A stretch of 63,262 nt of DNA from the IMG/VR virus record IMGVR_UViG_3300031951_000146, positions 1-63,262 of that record; one strand, given 5' to 3'. The notes under the pieces were generated by a model, which did not search any database, was not told where the DNA came from, and worked only from the letters and a program-made list of their open reading frames with translations. Origin of the DNA: a virus. This document shows, piece after piece, positions 1-7,301 of the stretch. Position 1 is the stretch's first letter. Each line of letters begins with the position of its first letter. A program made the translations under genes and the position numbers.

Positions 1-224
1 CTGGGATGACGCGGAGCAGAAGAAGGTCCAGACGGTGACGGGCTTCCCCTTGACTCTGATGAAGGATGACAACGGTACTTGGGGTGTTGCGAAGAAAAGC
101 AAGCTTCACGCTCTGGCTGAAGCTACCGATTCATTGGATGCCAATGGCCGTCTCCTCCCCGAGAATCTTGGTCTCCTGCTTGGCAAGGCGGCTCAGTTTC
201 AGGTGGAGGTGTTGCTCACCCCGA
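1..224. repeat. Terminal repeat or assembly overlap, left copy
   Basis: Bases 1-224 match 63039-63262 base for base except at position 97 (A here, C at 63135). This is either the overlap produced when a circularly permuted genome is assembled as a linear contig, or a true short terminal repeat. Both copies lie inside the SSB coding region, which favours assembly overlap. Confidence 0.9.
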
Positions 225-607
225 GCAAGGACGGCTCGAAGAAGTACCTCAACGAGCGCATCAAGCTGGCAGGTGTCATCCCCGAGGGTCTTCCGGTTCC
301 CGAGCTGGATGAGTCTTACATTCACGGAGTGAACTTCGATGGTCCGAATGATCTCGATATGTTGAAGATGGTGCGCAAGGTGGTGAAGGATACGATCAAG
401 CGAGCCACTAACTTCGAGGGAAGTGCAATCCAGCAGGCTCTTGCCTCCATCGAATCCGAAGCCCCTAAGACCGCCTCCACGCCAGCACCTTCCCGACCTG
501 CTACCCCAGCACCAGCCATCCCCCGCCCGAAGCCCACCGCCTCTCCCAAGCCAGCTCCCGTAGCCGCTAGCTGGGAAGATGAAGAGTCCGACGATAGTCC
601 TTTTTGA
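1..607 (+). CDS. Single-stranded DNA-binding protein, C-terminal part (gene enters from the other end)
   Basis: This is the 3' part of the gene that starts at 62647. Joining across the 224-base terminal overlap keeps the frame and gives 332 residues. The protein ends in a Pro/Ala/Ser-rich linker (about the last 60 residues) and an acidic tail, WEDEESDDSPF. Acidic tails ending in Phe are the partner-recruiting tails of bacterial SSB (DDDIPF) and of T7 gp2.5, so a role in coating ssDNA and recruiting polymerase and helicase is inferred from the tail and from the polymerase gene just upstream in the circle. I see no diagnostic OB-fold motif by eye. This copy reads Lys at base 97 where the other end reads Asn. 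Confidence 0.75.
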   Translation, partial: WDDAEQKKVQTVTGFPLTLMKDDNGTWGVAKKSKLHALAEATDSLDANGRLLPENLGLLLGKAAQFQVEVLLTPSKDGSKKYLNERIKLAGVIPEGLPVPELDESYIHGVNFDGPNDLDMLKMVRKVVKDTIKRATNFEGSAIQQALASIESEAPKTASTPAPSRPATPAPAIPRPKPTASPKPAPVAASWEDEESDDSPF

Positions 608-620
608 GGAGTGACGCAAC

Positions 621-830
621 ATGGCACGATGGATCACAGACATGGCTTACGATGATGACGACTGTCCAGAGGCTCCCGGTATCGAGTACAACCCTGACCC
701 GGAGCTTGCTTACCTCCGGGCCTTCTGGTACTACGTGACTGAAGACCTTACCTTGAACGAGCTTCGTCAAGTGAACGACCACCTTGATAGTCAGTTTGAC
801 TTCATCATCCCACAGGAGTACTACATCTAA
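621..830 (+). CDS. Hypothetical acidic protein, 69 aa
   Basis: I do not recognise a family. The protein is acidic and aromatic-rich, with a DDDD run near residues 11-14 and a WYY near residue 36. It starts 13 bases after the SSB stop behind a GAGGAG ribosome-binding site, and its TAA stop overlaps the next ATG (TAATG), so the pair is probably translationally coupled. Confidence 0.75.
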   Translation: MARWITDMAYDDDDCPEAPGIEYNPDPELAYLRAFWYYVTEDLTLNELRQVNDHLDSQFDFIIPQEYYI

Positions 831-1024
831 TGACCACCTACATCGTGAAGAAGAACAACCGCCGCATTCCCAACAAGGTGTTCTCTACTTACGAGAAGGC
901 TCGTCAGTGGGTTCGTAAGAAGGTACGAGATATTGGTCCGCACTGGGCCGATGACTCTGCCACCCATCATCGGACCCCTGCCCTCTGTTACTACGGCTAC
1001 TCCATCTCGAAGGTGGAGGGTTGA
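830..1024 (+). CDS. Hypothetical basic protein, 64 aa
   Basis: This is a small Lys/Arg-rich protein with no recognised domain. Its start overlaps the stop of the preceding gene (TAATG). It is the last gene before tRNA-Gln and a terminator, so it closes the SSB transcription block. Confidence 0.75.
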   Translation: MTTYIVKKNNRRIPNKVFSTYEKARQWVRKKVRDIGPHWADDSATHHRTPALCYYGYSISKVEG

Positions 1025-1032
1025 TTTAAACT

Positions 1033-1107
1033 AGCCTCGTAGCCAAGCGATCAAGGCAACTGGCTTTGACCCAGTGACCGCAGGTTTGAATCCTGCCGAG
1101 GCTGCCA
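1033..1107 (+). tRNA. tRNA-Gln (UUG anticodon)
   Basis: The whole cloverleaf can be folded by eye. The acceptor stem is agcctcg (1033-1039) paired with cgaggct (1097-1103). The D arm has gcc/ggc stems, the anticodon stem actgg/ccagt (1059-1075) closes the loop ctttgac with anticodon TTG at 1066-1068, and the T arm is gcagg-tttgaat-cctgc. The discriminator is G, and CCA is encoded at 1105-1107. It reads CAA glutamine codons. It is the only tRNA I found, and it sits immediately before a terminator. Confidence 0.93.
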
Positions 1108-1111
1108 CCCC

Positions 1112-1144
1112 AACCCCCGGCCTAAACAACCGGGGGTTTTCTTT
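1112..1144 (+). terminator. Rho-independent terminator after tRNA-Gln
   Basis: A 9-bp stem aacccccgg/ccgggggtt (1112-1120 with 1130-1138) is followed by a T-rich run (ttttcttt). It ends the SSB-tRNA transcript and separates it from the ribonucleotide reductase block. The remaining gap to 1217 holds two small GC hairpins (gcccttcgggc and gcccgtaccgggc) and the ribosome-binding site of the next gene. Confidence 0.85.
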
Positions 1145-1217
1145 CCTCGCCCTTCGGGCTCAGGCGCCCGTACCGGGCTTTCCCTAAAACAACACGGAGG
1201 TTGTACAAAAAGGAACT

Positions 1218-3131
1218 ATGACGACGAACGTTACTGCGATTGAAACACCTTGGTCCTCGGTTGGCTACTTGACCTACAAGCGTACTTACTCCCGCCGCAA
1301 GGCGGACGGTACTCTCGAAGAGTTTCCCGACACCATCACTCGTATCCTCGACTCGTGTCGTGACCAGCTCAACGTAGGCTTCACCGAGGACGAGGAGCAG
1401 CGACTGGCTAACTACCTAGCCTCCCTCAAGGGTACGGTTGCGGGTCGCTTCCTGTGGCAGATGGGCACAGATACGGTGGGTCGCCTTGGTCTGGCCTCTC
1501 TCCAGAACTGTGCGTTCGTGACGGTGGATGATCCGGTGCGTCCGTTCACTTGGGCCTTCGACATGCTTATGCTCGGCTCGGGTGTGGGCTACAACATCCA
1601 GCGAGAGAACGTTGACAAGCTCCCTCCGGTTCTTCAGAACTTCAAGGCTCCTGTTCGGGTGGACTCTCCGGATGCAGACTTCATCGTGCCGGATACTCGC
1701 GAGGGCTGGGTCCATCTTTTGCACCACACTCTTAGCACTGCGTTCTACAACCGAGATTCGTACAAGCCGGGCTTTACCTACAGCACTCATTGCGTTCGCA
1801 GTAAGGGCGCTCCCATTAAGGGCTTCGGTGGTGTGGCATCTGGTCCCGAGGATTTGGTCCGAGGCATTGAACAGATTTCTCGGTTGCTGGAGCAGCGTCG
1901 TGGGCGTAAGCTGCGTCCGATTAATTGCCTTGACATCATGAACATCATTGGCTCGGTGGTGGTGGCTGGTAATGTTCGCCGCTCGGCTCAGATCGCTATT
2001 GGCGACTGCGATGATGTTGAGTACCTTGGAGCTAAGAATTGGGCCAAGGGTGGCATCCCGAACTGGCGTGCCATGTCGAACAACTCGGTGGTATGCAACG
2101 ACATTAACAAGTTGCCCGAGGCTTTCTGGAAAACGTATGAGGGTGGATCGGAACCTTACGGTCTGATTAACCTTGAGCTTGCCCGCTCGTGTGGGCGACT
2201 GGGTGAGACGCAGTATCCGGACCCGGATGTTCAGGGGTTCAATCCGTGCGCCGAACAAAGTCTTGCAAACTTCGAGACGTGTTGCCTTGCCGAGGTGTAC
2301 CTTAGCAACATCACCTCGTATGTTGAGTTGATTGATGTGTTGAAGTTGCTGTACCGTGTGAACAAGCACTCGCTCCGTCTCCCGTGTCACCACAAGGAAA
2401 CGGAAGCTATCGTCCACAAGAACATGCGAATGGGTATTGGTGTAACGGGCTACCTTCAGGCAACGGAGGAGCAGCGTAGCTGGTTGAAGAGTGCTTACGA
2501 GGAACTGCGAGCCTATGACAAGGAGTACAGCGCCCAGCACGGGTGGCCCATCTCGATCAAACTGGCAACGGTCAAGCCCTCGGGTACGCTGAGTCTGCTT
2601 CCGGGTGTGACTCCGGGTGTGCATCCGGGCTACGCCCAGTACATGATTCGTCGTATCCGTATCGCGGCAGATAACCCGTTGGTCCAGCAGTGTCGTGACC
2701 ACGGTTATCCGGTTGAGTACGTTCGTGGGTTCGATGGCAAGGACGACCATTCGACAGTGGTGGTTGAGTTCCCGTTTGCGTATCCGGTCGGCTCGGTACT
2801 GGCTGAGCACGTCACGGCTATCGACCAGCTTAACTGGATCGAGCGGCTCCAGCGTGAGTGGTCGGACAATAGCGTGAGTTGCACGGTCTACTACAAGGCC
2901 GAGGAACTCCCCGCTATCCGAGAGCACTTGAAGAAGAAGTACAACAATACGTTCAAGACGGTATCGTTCCTTCTCCACTCGGACCACGGCTTCGACCAAG
3001 CCCCGTTCGAGGAGATCACCAAGGAAGAGTACGACCGTCGAGTGGCATCCAGCCGCCTCATCACCGGAGGTGAGGTGGAGCTTGAGGTGGATATGAGTGA
3101 ATGTGCAGGGGGTGCGTGTCCCATTCGGTGA
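1218..3131 (+). CDS. nrdJ: Adenosylcobalamin-dependent (class II) ribonucleoside-triphosphate reductase
   Basis: This enzyme reduces ribonucleotides to deoxyribonucleotides for phage DNA synthesis, using a coenzyme B12 radical and no oxygen. The 637-residue protein matches the monomeric Lactobacillus leichmannii-type enzyme, which is about 740 aa. Cys98 sits in QNCAF (first redox Cys). The NPCAE motif at 342-346 has Cys344 as the thiyl-radical Cys and Glu346. Cys355, 11 residues on, is the second redox Cys. The C-terminal swinging pair is Cys629/Cys634 in CAGGAC. All five functional cysteines are therefore in register. The ATG follows AAGGA. The host must supply or import cobalamin. ThyX and dUTPase downstream complete a dNTP pathway. 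Confidence 0.95.
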   Translation: MTTNVTAIETPWSSVGYLTYKRTYSRRKADGTLEEFPDTITRILDSCRDQLNVGFTEDEEQRLANYLASLKGTVAGRFLWQMGTDTVGRLGLASLQNCAFVTVDDPVRPFTWAFDMLMLGSGVGYNIQRENVDKLPPVLQNFKAPVRVDSPDADFIVPDTREGWVHLLHHTLSTAFYNRDSYKPGFTYSTHCVRSKGAPIKGFGGVASGPEDLVRGIEQISRLLEQRRGRKLRPINCLDIMNIIGSVVVAGNVRRSAQIAIGDCDDVEYLGAKNWAKGGIPNWRAMSNNSVVCNDINKLPEAFWKTYEGGSEPYGLINLELARSCGRLGETQYPDPDVQGFNPCAEQSLANFETCCLAEVYLSNITSYVELIDVLKLLYRVNKHSLRLPCHHKETEAIVHKNMRMGIGVTGYLQATEEQRSWLKSAYEELRAYDKEYSAQHGWPISIKLATVKPSGTLSLLPGVTPGVHPGYAQYMIRRIRIAADNPLVQQCRDHGYPVEYVRGFDGKDDHSTVVVEFPFAYPVGSVLAEHVTAIDQLNWIERLQREWSDNSVSCTVYYKAEELPAIREHLKKKYNNTFKTVSFLLHSDHGFDQAPFEEITKEEYDRRVASSRLITGGEVELEVDMSECAGGACPIR

Positions 3132-3154
3132 CACAATCCTTCACCAAGCTTCGC

Positions 3155-3183
3155 TTGACAACCGAAGGTTGAGGAGTTAAATT
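3155..3183 (+). promoter_or_regulatory. Possible sigma70 promoter before ligase block
   Basis: A perfect -35 TTGACA (3155-3160) lies 17 bp from TAAATT (3178-3183), which matches 4 of 6 consensus -10 bases. The weakness is that transcription would begin just inside the small TTG-started frame that follows, so its leader would be lost for that gene. Confidence 0.35.
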
Positions 3184-3289
3184 GAAGACAATCCGCACAA
3201 CGGCTGGGCGTTCCCGGTCGGCTTATCACACCAATGTGCCCCGCATGAGGGTAAGCGGGACTTTTTCCAATAGAGATGGTGTTCTATGA
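3182..3289 (+). CDS. Small basic ORF, TTG start, 35 aa
   Basis: The frame opens at TTG, 5 bases after a strong GAGGAG site (3171-3176), and encodes a Ser/Arg/Thr-rich peptide beginning MKTIRTTAGR. Its TGA overlaps the ligase ATG (ATGA), the coupling arrangement used throughout this genome. That overlap and the ribosome-binding site are the evidence for translation. The function is unknown. Confidence 0.6.
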   Translation: MKTIRTTAGRSRSAYHTNVPRMRVSGTFSNRDGVL

Positions 3290-3912
3290 TCCGCTGTAAG
3301 CCGTGGAAAGGCAATGACCTAAAGGGGAAGTGGCACGTAACACGTAAGCTCGACGGTGTTCGGGCGCTTAGAAACGAAGATGGTTCTGTTGTTTCTCGAA
3401 ATGGTAAGCCGTTGTACAACCTAGACCACTTGGACTTCCAAGACGCGGAGGTCTTTGCTGGGTCGTGGGAAGAGTCGGTATCTCTCGTTCGTACTAAGAG
3501 TGGAGGGCCTGTTCCGCAAGAGTTTATCTACCATCTTAATCCTCTGGACGAGAGGTTGGACATCGGTATCTGGTACGATCCATCCCGCGATGAGATACTC
3601 TCCGCACTTTCCGAAACAGAGGCTCTCGGCGACGAGGGTCTTGTCCTTCGGCAAGGCAACGTGTGGTTGAAGGTCAAGTCCTCAGATACTTTTGATGTTC
3701 AGGTCACAGACGTAGTGCCGGGCAGGGGTAAACACACCGGAAGGATGGGTGCTTTGATGACCGATCGAGGCAAGGTCGGCACAGGTTTTACAGACGCGGA
3801 GCGTAGTGAGGATTGGCGGGTGGGGGAGATCATCGAAGTTGAGTGTATGTCTCTTACACCTTCTGGTAAGTTCCGCCATCCGCGATTTGTGCGTAGGCGA
3901 TTTGACAAGTAA
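3286..3912 (+). CDS. Mini ATP-dependent DNA ligase
   Basis: This enzyme seals nicks in DNA through a ligase-adenylate intermediate. Motif I is KLDG at residues 21-24, with Lys21 as the adenylated residue and Arg26 following. A motif IV-like EGLVLR and a motif V WLKVK are present, followed by a short OB-fold region ending in a basic tail. At 208 residues it is far shorter than T7 ligase (about 359 aa), lacking extra N-terminal sequence and most of motif III spacing, so it is a minimal nucleotidyltransferase plus OB enzyme. Nick ligation is the best reading; an RNA-ligase-like role is less likely. Confidence 0.85.
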   Translation: MIRCKPWKGNDLKGKWHVTRKLDGVRALRNEDGSVVSRNGKPLYNLDHLDFQDAEVFAGSWEESVSLVRTKSGGPVPQEFIYHLNPLDERLDIGIWYDPSRDEILSALSETEALGDEGLVLRQGNVWLKVKSSDTFDVQVTDVVPGRGKHTGRMGALMTDRGKVGTGFTDAERSEDWRVGEIIEVECMSLTPSGKFRHPRFVRRRFDK

Positions 3913-3942
3913 ACCCACCTTAGTTTCCGAAGGAAACGTGCT

Positions 3943-4077
3943 ATGAATGCGCTCGCTTTAAGCTATACCTTAGACAACGAACCCACCTACCCCACCGAGG
4001 AACAAGCCCACGAGGCGTACCTCCAAGCGGGGTGGGATTACTTGGCGGAAGAGGAGGTTGTGTGTGAAGACTTTTGA
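3943..4077 (+). CDS. Small acidic protein, 44 aa
   Basis: The frame starts at ATG 14 bases after AAGGAAA and encodes an acidic peptide starting MNALALSYTL and ending EEEVVCEDF. It overlaps the next gene by 14 bases and contains that gene's GAGGAGG site. No family is recognised. Confidence 0.6.
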   Translation: MNALALSYTLDNEPTYPTEEQAHEAYLQAGWDYLAEEEVVCEDF

Positions 4078-4315
4078 GGAGTTCTGGAAGGAGTGTCTCG
4101 AAGACGAGATGTTTTATGACGCAGAGAAGCCTGCTGCTCGTGAGGCTTGGGAAGCCGCCACCCTCGCGGAGCGAGAGAGGTTGAAGAAAGCTATCTTAAC
4201 TAGCCGCAATTTCATCGAAAAGAATTACTCTGAGCTTCACGGTGAGATAGGTCGCTACTTTGCAGGTCGGATAGACTCCTATGACGAGGTGCTACATGTT
4301 ATCGACAACCCTTAG
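4064..4315 (+). CDS. Hypothetical protein, 83 aa
   Basis: A GTG at 4064 is chosen over an upstream TTG at 4058 because GAGGAGG (4051-4057) lies 6 bases before the GTG but touches the TTG. The protein is helical and charged, with the pattern FEEFWKECLEDEMF seen in many small phage proteins of unknown role. Confidence 0.75.
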   Translation: MKTFEEFWKECLEDEMFYDAEKPAAREAWEAATLAERERLKKAILTSRNFIEKNYSELHGEIGRYFAGRIDSYDEVLHVIDNP

Positions 4316-4508
4316 TCTCGTAGCGGTCTTGTCCCTCCCACCCTATCTCGTAGTGAACAAAGGCCCTCTCCGAGTAGAGACTCCATCGGGGAGCATCCTC
4401 ATCATCCCCGAGGGTTCCTCCTTTCTCGTCAACTCTCACGAGACGAGGTTCGATCTCCGAGAGGTGACTCTCGACAACGTAGGAGTTTTCAAAGATGGGT
4501 TTGAGTGA
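4296..4508 (+). CDS. Small membrane-anchored protein, 70 aa
   Basis: The ATG at 4296 follows GAGGTG by 4 bases and is preferred over an in-frame ATG at 4281. The N-terminus (LSTTLSLVAVLSLPPYLVV) is a signal anchor or signal peptide, and the remainder is a soluble beta-rich tail. Family unknown. It overlaps both neighbours. Confidence 0.65.
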   Translation: MLSTTLSLVAVLSLPPYLVVNKGPLRVETPSGSILIIPEGSSFLVNSHETRFDLREVTLDNVGVFKDGFE

Positions 4509-4656
4509 AGATGCCCGCTTCAATCTTATCGTTCTGTGGCTGCCTTTACTGAACATCGCGTTCATTCCTCTGGTGCTTATGGGCTCCGCTTGGTTCTTGG
4601 TCCCTCAAGTTCTGGTTCTGTTGTTTCAGCTGGCCCTCTTCTGGGAGTGGGTATGA
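4495..4656 (+). CDS. Small hydrophobic membrane protein, 53 aa
   Basis: This is a short frame starting MGLSEDARFN. Almost all of the rest is two hydrophobic stretches (residues about 11-33 and 35-50), consistent with a two-span membrane peptide. Its TGA overlaps the next ATG (ATGA). The role is unknown. Confidence 0.65.
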   Translation: MGLSEDARFNLIVLWLPLLNIAFIPLVLMGSAWFLVPQVLVLLFQLALFWEWV

Positions 4657-4853
4657 ATAAGGATAAGTGGCAGCCGATTGAGACGGCTCCGAAGGATGGA
4701 ACTTTTGTTCTGTTGTATTGCCCCTCGTCTTTGGGTAGTTACATGGACGTTTACAGTTTCACTGAATGCGGTGGGTGGCAGTGCAGCAACTTCGAGTATT
4801 CTCCTTACCCAGACCCCACCCACTGGATGCCCTTGCCGGATGCACCGGAGTGA
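4653..4853 (+). CDS. DUF551 family protein, 66 aa
   Basis: The protein has the DUF551 signature: WQPIETAPKDG near the N-terminus and HWMPLPDAPE at the C-terminus. The family is common in phages and prophages, but no activity is established. It is coupled by ATGA to the preceding membrane peptide and by GTGA to the following gene. Confidence 0.85.
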   Translation: MNKDKWQPIETAPKDGTFVLLYCPSSLGSYMDVYSFTECGGWQCSNFEYSPYPDPTHWMPLPDAPE

Positions 4854-5068
4854 GTGAGAACATCTCCGAGAAAGAGTACGCTCTTGCCATGTGGGATTTG
4901 GTCAAGCCTCAGACGTTTCGACAAGCGAAGAGGGCGTTGACTACGGAGCACATGTCGTGTACGGATGGGACTCTTCGGGTGTACTTCAGCTTCTGGAAGA
5001 AGTCCCACGGAATCCAGAGGCGATATAGGAAAGCCGCGCCAGCGGCGGAAGTCGGAGAAGAGGGATGA
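4850..5068 (+). CDS. Hypothetical basic protein, 72 aa
   Basis: The GTG at 4850 overlaps the previous TGA. The sequence is helical in its first half, with a basic C-terminal half (KKSHGIQRRYRK) that could bind nucleic acid. No family is recognised. Confidence 0.65.
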   Translation: MSENISEKEYALAMWDLVKPQTFRQAKRALTTEHMSCTDGTLRVYFSFWKKSHGIQRRYRKAAPAAEVGEEG

Positions 5069-5298
5069 GTGAGTATAGCGTAGTAGCTGAGCGTCTCCGG
5101 TGGGAGTATCTTCCAACTGATGCTTTGGATGGGCACCCTTGGTATGAGTTGTACGTCAAGCGTCGTCTCGATCCTACGTTCCGAATGAACGAGCAAGTGG
5201 AGCGACTGTGTGCAGCTCTCCACGGAATCTTGATGCGGGAAGAGCAGGATCGAGATTGGCTCCAAGAGATTGAGAGTACAGCGAGGGACTATGAGTGA
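5065..5298 (+). CDS. Hypothetical protein, 77 aa
   Basis: The gene is coupled by ATGA to the gene before it. The protein is helical and acidic with several tryptophans and no recognised motif. Its last 8 bases overlap the exonuclease start. Confidence 0.7.
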   Translation: MSEYSVVAERLRWEYLPTDALDGHPWYELYVKRRLDPTFRMNEQVERLCAALHGILMREEQDRDWLQEIESTARDYE

Positions 5299-6085
5299 CA
5301 TCGTACCGGCTTACGTGGAGTCTAAGACGGCTCATCTGAATTGTATCATTGACTGTGACTCCATCGTGTACAAGTGCGGCTGGGTCGGTGTCGAGCGAGA
5401 TGAGGACGGCAACCCGCTCCCTTCTCCGTTGGCGCACAGTCTCTCTAATCTGAAGACAACCATTGAAGGTATCCTCGCCCGGTTCCCTCATAGAAATTGG
5501 GAGCGTATCTACCTAACCCCTTCGGGGGGGTTTCGCTATTCGGTAGCGAAGAGCAAGCCATACAAGGGGTCGAGGAAGTCGAAGAAGCCCCAGTGGTTCC
5601 ACGAGATGCGCGAGTACCTTGTCAAGCACTACGGGGCGATCATCGTAGATGAGGATAAGCCGGAGAACGAGAGGCGGGAGGCAGATGACCTGTGTTCCTC
5701 AGACCAATGGGCACATCCTGACAAGTCAACCTGTGTTTGTTCGATAGATAAAGATTTGCTGATGGTCCCCGGATGGAACTACAACTTTAACAAAGACCAG
5801 TTCCAGTGTCGGACGCTGGTCGAAGCTGATCTTTGGTTTTACTATCAGCTCATGGTAGGGGACGGCGTTGACAACATCGCAGGATTGAAAGGGATTGGCC
5901 CTAAGAAGGCTGAGCAACTGATCGAAGCATGTTCTCGGAAAAGGAACAGAGTCAGGCGAGCTGTGTTCGACCTTTATCGCAAAGAGTTTTCCTCGAAGTG
6001 GGAGGATGCTTTAGATGAGACGGCTACCCTCTTGTTCCTTGAGCGGGAACCGGGTAAGACTTGGAGGGAGTATTTCCAAACATGA
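5291..6085 (+). CDS. 5'-3' exonuclease (FEN/PIN-like, T7 gp6 type role)
   Basis: This enzyme probably removes primers and degrades host DNA 5' to 3'. The ATG at 5291 begins MSDIVPAY. The FEN metal-binding acids are in order: IIDCDSIVYK near residue 21, EADDL in the middle, SIDKDLLM, then GDGVDN. GLKGIGPKKAEQ follows, the helix-3-turn-helix that grips duplex DNA. The length is 264 aa, normal for phage enzymes. It lies with ligase, dUTPase and endonuclease I, matching a T7-like DNA metabolism block. Confidence 0.9.
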   Translation: MSDIVPAYVESKTAHLNCIIDCDSIVYKCGWVGVERDEDGNPLPSPLAHSLSNLKTTIEGILARFPHRNWERIYLTPSGGFRYSVAKSKPYKGSRKSKKPQWFHEMREYLVKHYGAIIVDEDKPENERREADDLCSSDQWAHPDKSTCVCSIDKDLLMVPGWNYNFNKDQFQCRTLVEADLWFYYQLMVGDGVDNIAGLKGIGPKKAEQLIEACSRKRNRVRRAVFDLYRKEFSSKWEDALDETATLLFLEREPGKTWREYFQT

Positions 6086-6267
6086 ATCTCCTGTCCCTTC
6101 CAACGAAGTACGGAACACGTTTGTGGTTGGAACTTTGGCCTCGGTTTTATTTCGGTGCAATCCTCAATGGATGGTACTGGTCTGTGTGGTGGGCTAATGG
6201 TAAGTTCCACACCAACCGCTTTGACAATATCTGGAGAAAGAATGGAACCCCTTTGCCTAAGCGTTAA
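6082..6267 (+). CDS. Hypothetical aromatic-rich protein, 61 aa
   Basis: The ATG overlaps the exonuclease stop (ATGA). The protein is very rich in Trp, Tyr and Phe, for example a GWYWSVWW stretch, and basic at its C-terminus. It looks like a compact beta protein rather than a membrane span. Family unknown. Confidence 0.7.
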   Translation: MNLLSLPTKYGTRLWLELWPRFYFGAILNGWYWSVWWANGKFHTNRFDNIWRKNGTPLPKR

Positions 6268-6673
6268 GCGTCTCCACAAAGATGCCACCCTTCCCACGAA
6301 AGCTCACCCCGGTGACGCCGGATGGGACATCTACTCCCTAGACATTACCGAAGTCCCCGCGTGGGGGTCTAGGCTTGTCTCCACGGGCATCGCACTAAGC
6401 ATCCCGTACGGGTGGTGCGGTATCATCAAGGATCGCTCCTCCGTGGCTCTCAAGCAGGATACGACGACCAATGCCGGGGTGATCGACCACGGCTATACCG
6501 GAGAACTGAAGGTGCTTCTTCGCAACAACTCGCCACAGATCAAGTGGCTTAACGCTGGGGATCGTATCGCTCAGCTCTTGTTAATTCCCGTCCCCGAAGT
6601 CACCCTCGTTGAGGTGGATTCTTTTGAGGAGACGGATCGTGGTGAGGGTGGGTTCGGGAGCAGCGGCCGGTGA
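6242..6673 (+). CDS. dut: dUTP diphosphatase
   Basis: This enzyme hydrolyses dUTP to dUMP and diphosphate, keeping uracil out of phage DNA and feeding ThyX. All five trimeric dUTPase motifs are present in 143 residues: AGWDIYS, KDRSSVA, GVIDHGYTGEL (active-site Asp in VIDHGY), GDRIAQLLL, and the C-terminal GEGGFGSSG arm. The start ATG at 6242 follows GGAG and overlaps the preceding gene by 26 bases. Confidence 0.96.
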   Translation: MEPLCLSVKRLHKDATLPTKAHPGDAGWDIYSLDITEVPAWGSRLVSTGIALSIPYGWCGIIKDRSSVALKQDTTTNAGVIDHGYTGELKVLLRNNSPQIKWLNAGDRIAQLLLIPVPEVTLVEVDSFEETDRGEGGFGSSGR

Positions 6674-7011
6674 TTGACGATAACAAGATTGTTCTACCCG
6701 ACCAGATTCTTGAAGACTACGAGAAGATGACCCCCGAGCAACACGCTGCCCTCCGGTGGAACGGGTGGCTCTTTCTCCAGCGTATTCTCAAACCCAAGGG
6801 TCTTCTCCGAAAGGACATCCTTGAACCCCACGAGGAGACCAATGCTGAGTACGTAGCTAATCTCTACGCCTTCGACAACAATATGATGCGTGCCTCTACC
6901 AAGTACGCTCTAATGGAGGCAGCGTCAGTTGGGTTGGCGGATGCTTCTTCGGTGTCCCATGTGGATACGTTCTTCGATGACCTGATGAAACTTGAGAGCG
7001 GGGTGAAGTGA
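6670..7011 (+). CDS. Hypothetical helical protein, 113 aa
   Basis: The GTG start overlaps the dUTPase TGA (GTGA). The protein is mostly helical and mildly acidic. No motif is recognised. Confidence 0.75.
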   Translation: MIDDNKIVLPDQILEDYEKMTPEQHAALRWNGWLFLQRILKPKGLLRKDILEPHEETNAEYVANLYAFDNNMMRASTKYALMEAASVGLADASSVSHVDTFFDDLMKLESGVK

Positions 7012-7012
7012 G

Positions 7013-7300
7013 ATGGGTACTGTTATTGCCGACGGTTTGAACACCAGCTACTATGGTGTTACTACGTACAAGCGCGCAGGGTCGGACAAGTGGGGAGATG
7101 AGTTCTCCACTTTTATCGAGGGTGACACCATTGAGAAGATTCTTGACCTGATTTTCTCCGTATGCGGTCCTGCCGGCTGTGGGGAGTCAATGGCCCAGAG
7201 CGACACCCATATCATCGGATGGCAGAACATCGGGCCTGAGATTTGTGACCTTCTCGCTATCAAAAACAAGTACGACGAAGACGATGAGGAGGAGTCTTGA
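7013..7300 (+). CDS. Hypothetical protein with acidic C-terminus, 95 aa
   Basis: It follows the previous gene by 1 base. Two cysteines sit in CGPAGCGE in mid-protein, and the tail is DEDDEEES. No family is recognised. Confidence 0.75.
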   Translation: MGTVIADGLNTSYYGVTTYKRAGSDKWGDEFSTFIEGDTIEKILDLIFSVCGPAGCGESMAQSDTHIIGWQNIGPEICDLLAIKNKYDEDDEEES

Positions 7301-7301
7301 G

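Noticed and set aside
1145-1217. Possible cobalamin riboswitch before the B12-dependent reductase
   Set aside because: Only about 70 bases with two simple hairpins and no B12-box sequence visible.
1416-3134. 572-codon open frame on the minus strand
   Set aside because: Lies opposite the reductase gene, has no ribosome-binding site or family pattern, and arises from the codon bias of that gene.
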